A DNA stretch of 31,735 nucleotides from Azolla pinnata (lineage: Eukaryota; Streptophyta; Polypodiopsida; Salviniales; Salviniaceae). A program made the translations under genes and the position numbers. The notes beneath the pieces were generated by a model that was not told the origin of the DNA, did no database searches, and saw only the letters and a list, made by a program, of their open reading frames with translations. Shown piece by piece: positions 9,601 through 17,318 of this stretch. The first letter of the stretch is position 1, and each line of letters opens with the position of its first letter. Location: the NCBI GenBank assembly GCA_037176905.1, contig JBBBWG010032286.1, forward strand, positions 8,289 through 40,023. The letters run 5' to 3'.

Positions 9601-11473
9601 GCAAGGTGCATTGAGTTAACAGGGATATTGTGATGCAAATTTGACATGTCACTTGGATCTTCATTCCTGCATTACAAATCTTCTTCTGATTCCACTCCTT
9701 TGATGGCACAAGAGCAGATTACTGTGTCCTTTACATCAGTGTGTCTCTAACTGATGTGAAATGCTGAAGAGCTGCCTTGTGTGTATTTTAGCATATCAAT
9801 GCTCAGGTAGTTGTTCGATGACATACATGGCACGCTTGAGAACTTTTAGTAATTAGATAATGGTTACTGATCAGAGTATGGAGGCTGCTCCTATCTCTGC
9901 CTGAATCGAATCATGGGGTTCTGATGCTTTGATTCTTATCAGGTGGATTATCATCAAAATGTAGGTTTTCTCCAAATATCTCCAATTATGTCCTTTTAAA
10001 ACTTGGGCACCAGTTTTCTACTCCATGTAGAAGAGAGTATATTATAAGTATCTCAAATAACCTTGTATAGTTCGTTCTTATAACTGTATATATGTGCATA
10101 TTATTTTTAGAGAGACGCATATCTACAAACGGTTTAGTGCATCCTGCCTCATATAGGGAGAACTGAGGTCCTTTGCATGCTCCCTTGTTATGTGCACAAT
10201 CATCCCCAAGGAGACTTCTGGTTCTGGTCTGATTACCCATGCATCAGTGGTTCTGATTTCACTACCCATGAGTGAGATAAAGAGAGTTATGGTGTGAGCG
10301 TGTTAATGAAGGCATCTTTTTCCTTACATTTTGCTGCAGAGAATCAGTGTGCCTCAGATATTGCAAGATTCCTGGTTTAAGAAAGGATATGTACCTGCAG
10401 AATTTGAGGTCGAAGAGGATAAACGTAGCTTGAAGGATGTCAATGCTGTTTTTGGAACAGATGTATGGACTATCATTTAAGTATTGTACCGGTCTGGTAT
10501 TTGCATAGGTCAAGCATAGATAGAAATACTTCAGAATTGTGGTTATTATAAAGTTCATATTATAATGGATATATCTTTATGGGCATCAGGAAGCACTTGT
10601 AGCAAAACCTTCAAAGCCTGTCTGCTTGAATGCTTTTGAGATCATATCTTTATCAAAAGGCCTGAATCTCTCCGGATTGTTCGAGAAAACACAGGTTTCT
10701 TATAGTGAACTTCCTGATCTATTTATTCAAATCATGGAAACTATTTTTCACGTCTTTCCTATTATTTATGGTAGGAGGTGAAACAAGAGTCGCATTTCAC
10801 ATCGAAGGGTCCTGCTTCAGATATCATTTCAAAAATAGAGGAGGCTGCAAAGCCTCTTGGTTTTGAAGTCCAGAGACAGGAGTACAAGGTAATGCATATG
10901 GAAAATGTCATAAATTTTGAAATTTTGAAATACCCAATACTTATTATCGGTTATGTCCTCTGTTATTTTATGCGTAGATGAATTTACGAGGCGCTGAGAC
11001 AGGCCGCAAAGGCAACCTTTCTGTAGCCACTGAGGTAATATTATGAATTTAGTGAAATGTGAGTCTCTACGAGTAGTATCTTCTTTTCTCTATTTGTAAA
11101 GGTGTTATATCTTCTTTTTCAGGTTTTTCAAGCTGCTCCGTCCTTGTTTTTTGTAGAAGTAAAGAAAACTCGAGGCGACACAATGGAATATCAGAATGTA
11201 ATTCAACTTTTCTTTTTATTTTCCTTAGGCTGAAGTCTTGGATTATAACACCTTTGGTGGTATATTTATTATTATCAATTTTAAACGTTATATTTTATAG
11301 TTCCAAATTCCTCTCTGGCAATTTCATGGGTACATAATAGCTGTTGTTATTAATAAGGATTGATCATCTCAAAAGTTAAATGCTTTCATTGACCTCCACT
11401 TTTTTCTTCTGTGCAGTTTTTTCAGAACTTTTCTACTGGTTTGAAGGACATTGTTTGGAAGGATGCTGTGTAA
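6689..11473 (+). CDS. CBL-interacting protein kinase (CIPK/SnRK3), 14 exons
   Basis: Exons: 6689-6871, 7660-7722, 7812-7883, 7990-8097, 8228-8308, 8432-8485, 8569-8694, 8823-8912, 10340-10462, 10590-10694, 10775-10888, 10978-11034, 11123-11197, 11417-11473. All introns are GT-AG and phase 0; the product is 435 aa, normal for the family. Seen: Gly loop GEGTFAKV (24-31), catalytic K46, HRDLKPEN with D140, DFG at 158-160, T-loop ending [10 protein letters not shown] (to 187), and the regulatory NAF motif (N314-A315-F316) within [16 protein letters not shown]-terminal PPI-like region follows and the end is [12 protein letters not shown]. Family knowledge: the NAF motif binds calcium-loaded CBL sensors, which relieve autoinhibition and direct the kinase to membranes to phosphorylate ion transporters. 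The many phase-0 introns place it in the intron-rich CIPK clade; the exact orthologue is not decided. The start is the first ATG before the kinase fold, after two upstream ORFs. Confidence 0.95.
9003..9780 (+). mobile_element. Decayed Ty1/copia RT-RNase H fragment in CIPK intron 8
   Basis: Reading + strand frames with shifts recovers, in copia order: EAIDVQEVF (9018-9044) and [22 protein letters not shown] (9093-9143); MKQPE (9161); WYKK (9222); DMLLAGK after a broken YVDD box (9335-9355); MLGMKI (9392-9409); [16 protein letters not shown] (9481-9528); [10 protein letters not shown] (9535-9564); RIFRYLKG (9575-9598); [12 protein letters not shown] (9623-9658); and the VALSTTEAEYRAA-like end (9741-9776) with an internal stop. 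These match the copia reverse transcriptase (RVT_2) and RNase H signatures. Many frameshifts, stops and a deletion make it non-functional. No LTRs, target-site duplications, gag or integrase were seen. It explains the unusual 1427-bp size of this intron. Confidence 0.85.
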
Positions 11474-11693
11474 GCCGCCCCAGTCGCTGGGGTTATGTCT
11501 CATGTTGTATGTACAAATATACAAAATCTTAGAACCTTTTTTTGCCTCTGATCCTTGCAGAAGGCTACACACCTGCTAACAATTGAACAAGGGTGATGCT
11601 TGGTGTATTCAATGGTGAGCATCCCCTCTGCTCCATGAGCATGCATCCGCACATAGCTCATGCATAATGACATTAAGATGACATCATTCCATG

Positions 11694-11699
11694 AATAAA
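11694..11699 (+). terminator. Candidate poly(A) signal of CIPK
   Basis: AATAAA (in ATGAATAAAA) 221 bp past the CIPK stop codon, a plausible distance for a plant 3' UTR. There is no transcript evidence. Confidence 0.45.
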
Positions 11700-12998
11700 A
11701 AGAAGCTAAATCATGCCCATGTGGTTGTATTAAAGATGGCCTAGTTTTGTCACAAAATTACCACAACTGCAACTTTTCGCTATGAATGCTGCATTTTTTG
11801 GAGAGTAGCTGGAATTTTTCTTGAAGGTAAGATAGGCTGCAGGTTCTGCTAGGAGATAAAATGCAGGTGACCATACTGGGCCCTAAACATAGCTACATTC
11901 TGGAACACACTTTGTTTGGGAATTTCGAACTGTGGGCTTATACTTGGTTATGTTTTGTCACGGTGGAACAAATGTTAGAAGTGAATAAGAGAGAATTGTG
12001 AAGATTTAGCTAGGTAAGGCTGGTTATTGATGTGCTGGGTTTGTTTCGGATGTCACCATTGTTTCAAACTTGATGTTCTTTGGATCCTTGATCCATTTGG
12101 CGTTGATGAATGAAGTAAGTCATGAACCATCAAATTGGGGTCAGATAACAGTTTAGTGTGTCGGAGTTTGGGGGCTTGATCGAGGAGTTTTTATAGCTCG
12201 ATTGATGAGATTTCGGACTCCTAAATTAACTGTCTTGATTAAGAGAGTATACAACGGGATAATGGACCTTTGCGATTTTCGACACGTGCTAATGGAATAA
12301 TCTGTACAGAAGAAGTAGTTAGTTAAGTTAAACTAACCAGAATCATCAATAAGCTGCTCTCAGTTGCAATTCATTTCTAATGCATTTATGAGCAATTGTG
12401 CTCACCACAAAGGAAGGCATCATTCGCGATGTGTGTGAAGACTATATACGTCAACATGGTTTACTGTGATGAAGAGATTGAGATTCTTTGGCTGGAAATT
12501 CAGCTAGCCTAATTGAAAAAAAAAAACAAGGGTTTCGAAGTGGAGGAGCCAAGCTAGTGTTAAGAACAAAATCTGATTAGAGAGGCATGATTACGGCCCA
12601 TTGCTCGAATCTTATCGAGAAATGAAGTTTTCATTCTGACCGACAGAGCTAAGCCCAGACCTAAACCTGTAATTAGGAGCAGAACTCTCTGGGATTAGTA
12701 CTAATCACAAGACCAGGAAAAGGACTTAATAAGCTCTTCTAGGACTAATCACAAGGCATTGATTAGAGATTGAGGCTGGTGTGGCTAATCAGGAGAAATT
12801 TCTGCGTGCTGCTGCTTTCTGCAACTGCCAGTTGGGGGGTTCAATTCTCGGTTCAGCTCAGCGCTCTGCTGCTCTTTCTCAGCTCTGCACAGGTTGTCCA
12901 TGGCCTCCATCCTGCCACTGGAGGGCCAAGAATCGAGGTCGCCAGCAGGAAATCATGGAAATGAGAGTATGCCCATCAAATGCTAGTGTCTGTCTGCT

Positions 12999-13000
<2 letters not shown>
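11700..13000. other. Spacer between CIPK and first PPR gene
   Basis: No gene recognised. Small structures: a 14-bp perfect palindrome GATTAGTACTAATC (12693-12706), followed 46 bp later by a second copy of its ACTAATCACAAG arm, and an A10-type run at 12517-12527. I see no domain-like translation in any frame. Confidence 0.6.

Positions 13001-13032
<32 letters not shown>
13001..13032. repeat. (TG)16 microsatellite
   Basis: Sixteen uninterrupted TG units, about 260 bp upstream of the first PPR start codon. The length is likely polymorphic. Confidence 0.95.
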
Positions 13033-13034
<2 letters not shown>

Positions 13035-13137
13035 GTGTGGGTGTGCACTCTGCCCAACATCTTCTTCATCGTTTCATCCTTTCAGATTCTCTTTGTTTTC
13101 ACTAGATTTGTGCTGTGGTGTTTCAGAGATTAGTCCC

Positions 13138-13311
13138 ATGGGCTATGGAGATCTCGAGCCTCCCGGGTCCTTGCTCAACCCTCCACATGCGTTTCTCTCA
13201 TGGGCTATGGAGGAGGAAGAGGGGGGAGCAGGAGGAGGCCAAATAAGGAGAGGAGTAAGGCCGAAGGCGTTTCTCTCCCGTTACACCAATGGCCCCTTCC
13301 TCAGGCTTTGA
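13138..13311 (+). promoter_or_regulatory. Upstream ORF overlapping PPR1 start
   Basis: ATG at 13138 (MGYGDLEPPG...) runs 57 codons to TGA at 13311, passing the PPR1 ATG (13289) in the +1-shifted frame and overlapping it by 23 nt. The frame is also open further upstream. A second in-frame ATG lies at 13207, and the CATGGGCTATGGAG block around both ATGs is a direct repeat. If transcribed, it would reduce initiation at PPR1. A possible leader splice acceptor (GTTTCAG at about 13120-13126) would leave it intact. Confidence 0.45.
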
Positions 13312-15826
13312 TTTGAAGGAGGCCATCGGTAATGTGGAGAAGGAGGCGGTTTCTCGCACACAACTCGCAGACATCCTCCACAGGTGTCGGAGGGCGAGGG
13401 ATCGCGATCTCACCCTCCACCTGCACAGATGCCTGAGGAAGAGAAGCATGGACATGGGGCCAGCATTGCACAATGCTCTTGTTGTGTTGCTCGCCGAGGT
13501 AGGATGCGTCGTCGATGCCCAGCATGTGTTTGATTCCTTGGAGCATCGAGACGCGAGCTCTTGGAGCTCGCTCATCTCGGCCTACGTCAAGCAAGGCAAG
13601 CCGCACCATGCCCTGGCCATGTACCAGAATATGCAGATAGATGCCTCGATGCATCATCCGAATGCACATGCGTCGCTCGCCCTGTTGAAAGCATCTGCCC
13701 AGCTGAAACGCTCGGATGTGGGAATCCGAATCCATGCCGAGGTCTCTAAGATGGGTTTACTCCAATCCGACCCTTTTGTTGGAACTTCCTTGGTGGATAT
13801 GTATGCGAAATGCGGTTTGCTAGAGAAAGCATATCAAGTTTTCCGTGCGTTACCAGATCAGGATGTAGTTTCGTGGACTGCGTTGATTGCTGGTTACTGT
13901 GAATGTGGACATGCCGAGGAAGCTCTCAAGCGCTTTGACCAAATGCAGGCGGTATGCGTATGTCCAGATTCTGTCATCTTTGTTTGCGGCCTCAAGGCTT
14001 GCAGTAGCATCCAGGCAAGAGACAAGGGGCAGGAAATACATTCACACATTGAGAGAAGAGGGCTCCTATCAGGGGATGAACCCAATGTTGGCAACACTCT
14101 AGTGGACATGTATGTGAAATGCAATATGCTTTTGAGTGCCAAAAAAGCATTCGATATGCTTCCGCTTCGAGATGTTGTCTCATGGACTGCACTGATTTCG
14201 GGGTACACCGAGCATGGGCATGCCGGGAGAGCCCTGGATTGCTTTAAACAAATGCAAGAGGAAGATATTTCACCGAATGCAGTGACATTTCAATGCATTG
14301 TGAGAGCTTGCAGTAGCATAAAAGCCATTGAAAGAGGGTGCGAAATACATGGCGATGTCGAATGCAAAGGGCTCCTAGAGACTGATCATCTTATTGGGAA
14401 TGTCCTGGTCGACATGTACGCAAAGTGTGGCTTCCTTGATGCGGCACACGAAGTATTTCGAAGGCTTTCAATACGCGATGTAGTATCGTGGACAGCGCTA
14501 ATCGCAGGATACGCCGACCATGGGCGTGGAGAGGAAGCGCTCGAATTCTTCGAACAGATGCAGCTTGAAGGTGTCTCTCCGAACGCGGCCACTTACGTTT
14601 GTATCTCGAAAGCGTGTGCTCGCATCAGAGACATAGATAGAGCCTGCAAAACGCACGAAGGCATAAAGAAACATTCGTTGGAAGGAGATGCTGTTATATG
14701 CACGAGCGTGGTTGATATGTATGCAAAGTGCGGCTTACTTACCAGAGCACGGAAATTGTTCGATGAGCTTCGCGCGCGGGATGTTGTATCATGGAATGCA
14801 TTGGTGACAGGATACGTAGAGCAGGGACATGGCGAAGAAGCTCTCGAGTGTTTTCAGCAGATGCAAAATGAGGGCATTCGCCCAGACGAAGTGACTTTCC
14901 TTTGCGTCCTGAAGGCTTGTGGAACCGTAGGAGCGGCGAGAATGGGCGAACGAGTGCACGCTCGGCTCGAGGGGAGAGTAGCGAGCGAAAGGGATCTGCT
15001 CATGAGCACCATATTGGTGGATATGTATGCGAAATGCGGCAAGCTCGAGGAAGCACGGCGAATGTTCGACAGAATCGCACTCCGCGACACCGTGCTGTGG
15101 ACTGCGTTGATCGCAGGATATGTGGATCAGGGGCAGGCGGAGGAAGCGCTCGAGTGCTTCGAGCAAATGGAAGGCGAGGGGATCGCGCTCCCGAATTCCG
15201 CCACTCTCGTCTGCGTCGCCAAGGCTTGCGGCAGCGTCGGCGCGATGAAGAAGGCCCACGATGTCCACCGCGACGTCGAACGAAGAGGGCTATTCGGAAC
15301 AGACATCGGCGTGGGCAACAGCTTGGTCGATATGTATGCCAAATGCGGCACGCTTGCTGCTGCGCGGCAGGTGTTCGAGAAGCTACCGATCCGAGATGCG
15401 GTCTCGTGGAACTCGATTCTCGCAGGATACGCCAACGACATCGAAGACGGTGGAGACGATGTTCTGTTCATGCTCGACAGGATGCTTGCGGAAGGGGCGC
15501 AGCCAAACGCGGCGACCTTTGTCGTTCTTCAGCGTGCTTTCGATCGCCTCGGATTGTTCCGCACCAGCCAAACATATTATGAGCGCATGAGCAAAGACTT
15601 TGGCATCCTCCCGGCAGCTGAGCATCACTTGGCCATGGTTTCTGCGCTTTGCAGACAAGGCCAGCTGCCCAAAGCCGTGGCTATGGTGAGCAACATGCCT
15701 GAGCTTTTCAAGCCCCGAGTTTGGCGTGTGGTGCTAAGCGCTTGCTCTAGGGCGAGCAATGCCGAGGTTGGGCAGCTTGCATTTGAACATGCGGTGTGCA
15801 ACGACGCTCTCCGGCCGATTCTTTGA
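13289..15826 (+). CDS. PLS-class PPR protein, E-type, intronless (PPR1)
   Basis: 845 aa, single exon. ATG 13289 is the first ATG after an in-frame TAA at 13256-13258. About 22 PPR motifs alternate as P, L and S types. P motifs start at seven SW blocks (ASSWSSLI, five of the DVVSWTALI/NALV or DTVLWTALI type, and DAVSWNSIL). S motifs centre on LVDMYAKCG, and L motifs carry KACxS. The C-terminus (EHHLAMVSALCRQGQLPKA then RVWRVVLSACSRA) is an E1-like motif that stops before a full E2, E+ or DYW domain. Family knowledge: PLS proteins bind organelle RNA and direct C-to-U editing; those without DYW need a deaminase partner. The 3' half is GC-richer than the 5' half. Its nearest relative in the window is PPR2, arranged tail to tail. 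Target RNA and organelle are not known. Confidence 0.92.
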   Translation: MAPSSGFDLKEAIGNVEKEAVSRTQLADILHRCRRARDRDLTLHLHRCLRKRSMDMGPALHNALVVLLAEVGCVVDAQHVFDSLEHRDASSWSSLISAYVKQGKPHHALAMYQNMQIDASMHHPNAHASLALLKASAQLKRSDVGIRIHAEVSKMGLLQSDPFVGTSLVDMYAKCGLLEKAYQVFRALPDQDVVSWTALIAGYCECGHAEEALKRFDQMQAVCVCPDSVIFVCGLKACSSIQARDKGQEIHSHIERRGLLSGDEPNVGNTLVDMYVKCNMLLSAKKAFDMLPLRDVVSWTALISGYTEHGHAGRALDCFKQMQEEDISPNAVTFQCIVRACSSIKAIERGCEIHGDVECKGLLETDHLIGNVLVDMYAKCGFLDAAHEVFRRLSIRDVVSWTALIAGYADHGRGEEALEFFEQMQLEGVSPNAATYVCISKACARIRDIDRACKTHEGIKKHSLEGDAVICTSVVDMYAKCGLLTRARKLFDELRARDVVSWNALVTGYVEQGHGEEALECFQQMQNEGIRPDEVTFLCVLKACGTVGAARMGERVHARLEGRVASERDLLMSTILVDMYAKCGKLEEARRMFDRIALRDTVLWTALIAGYVDQGQAEEALECFEQMEGEGIALPNSATLVCVAKACGSVGAMKKAHDVHRDVERRGLFGTDIGVGNSLVDMYAKCGTLAAARQVFEKLPIRDAVSWNSILAGYANDIEDGGDDVLFMLDRMLAEGAQPNAATFVVLQRAFDRLGLFRTSQTYYERMSKDFGILPAAEHHLAMVSALCRQGQLPKAVAMVSNMPELFKPRVWRVVLSACSRASNAEVGQLAFEHAVCNDALRPIL

Positions 15827-17318
15827 TACCATCTTATAATGCGTGCTTTTGCTGATGATGCGAAGGGCCTGTTTTCGTAGATTTCTGGATCATCAACTGG
15901 CCAAAAACCCATTTGATGGCCAAATCCATTTGAATGATACTTGCATCTAGTGAATGTGCTCTCAGAGGAGAATTGAAGCCGTTATGTTTTTTTTTTTGGT
16001 CATGGATTTCTGCAGAGGGCGAGATTAATGAATGAGACAGAGAGATCATCAGAAATCCTGCAAGAGAGAGCTCTTGGATTAAATCTGTTCGTTAATCAAG
16101 AACCATAATCTATCTATCTATCTATCTACAGATAGAGCTATCTACATATCTATCTACAGATAGAGCTATCTACATATCTAGATCTAAGTCATCAAAGCAT
16201 AAGCAGAGAATCTACTGAGCCCATTCTATTGCGCTGTCTTTCTAAACATAGTATTCATGGTCTGTTGTCGGTCGAACACTCGAAATTACATCTTTCTGCA
16301 CTCAAGTGCCTTGCTGATGGAGATTCTTGTAGGGACTAACCCCCCAAAGTATCCTTCATTCAAAAGTGAATCCAAATTCTCTGCATCTCTTGTTTCTTCA
16401 AAAAATTGCCGTGTCTTACATCATTTTCGCCATGTTCATACCGTTGCTCACGATGATCTTTGTCCATTGCGTCCTCGTTTTGTGTGTTTCTACCAATACA
16501 AAATTCCACAAGATTAAGGTACATACAAACCATTTTTTTATGATCAGTCTTTTAACAAATTTGCAGGATGAGCTTTTACCCTGATCATGCCTTTGATTGA
16601 TTGACAGCCAGCAAATACAATGGGCAATGAAAACTCTATCAGATTTTAGAATATTTTTGTCATGAATCATACCTCCAAAGATGCAACAAATCCCCTAACC
16701 CTCCCTTATTGGTGGAGAGAGCAAGAAACAGAGTGCTTGGGAGTTTGTGTGATCATCCTCAGCGTACTTTTTCATTTAAGAAGCTTGGCAGGGATGCCCT
16801 GATACTGCCGATGCAGTTTGCCCACTCAGCCCTCTACTTATGTTGTTCGCATCGTTCGTGGCATGGGAGAAGCTTGTTAGGTTCTCTCGTTAAATAAATT
16901 ATGGATTCAATTTCAGCCGAAAACTTTTGACATCTTCTTGAGTGTGTTTGTCTCCCACGAGCCTCATTGCGCTAAGAATTCCGATGCAACGAGGAGCAGC
17001 TTTGCAAGCCGCCCTTATTGCTTGGTTGCTCCTTGTTCTCTCTGGGACTAGAAGTGTTTTGCAGTATCTTCCACAATATAGAAGATCAAACCCAGTTTGT
17101 CCAATCCACATTCTGAGAAAGGGCGGCGTAGCAACGTGGAAATAAGTAGAGCAAGCGCAGTGCCAACAACCATGTGAATTGTACTGAAAAGCAGCACATG
17201 CTGTACGCGGAACAGGAGCTCAGATGCCGGGCTTGGAAATCTCGGAGAGCCTTCGTAAAAGAATCGCTTCATCCTACCTCCACGGCATCGGCGGAAGCTG
17301 CAAACAGACTTTTGGCTT
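15827..17318. other. Convergent spacer between PPR1 and PPR2
   Basis: Holds the 3' ends of two convergent genes. No gene recognised; open frames of up to about 110 codons lack motifs. Contains T9-10 at 15987-15996 and the TCTA repeat described separately. Confidence 0.6.
16109..16182. repeat. TCTA microsatellite with 28-bp tandem copies
   Basis: A (TATC)n run at 16109-16127 grades into two identical 28-bp units, 16121-16148 and 16149-16176. Each unit contains the inverted repeat TCTATC-TACA-GATAGA, a 6-bp stem with a 4-nt loop. It sits between the ends of two convergent genes. Confidence 0.85.

Noticed and set aside
12161-12250. Partial inverted similarity GGAGTTTGGG...TCGGACTCC, considered as a MITE terminus
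   Set aside because: Arms match for only a few bases and no target-site duplication is visible.
14902-15582. 226-codon open frame inside PPR1 in another frame, plus long antisense frames
   Set aside because: Shadow of the GC-rich, repetitive PPR1 coding sequence; Arg/Gly-rich translation with no motif.
16257-16584. Overlapping 72- and 86-codon frames, one with two hydrophobic stretches
   Set aside because: No recognised family and AT-rich; hydrophobic runs are common in T-rich sequence.
16899-17111. Minus-strand peptide containing VGDKHTQEDV downstream of PPR2, resembling a piece of a PPR E+ domain (VxGDKSHPQ)
   Set aside because: The match is short, lies about 200 bp past the PPR2 stop with no recognisable E2 or DYW around it, and could be chance.
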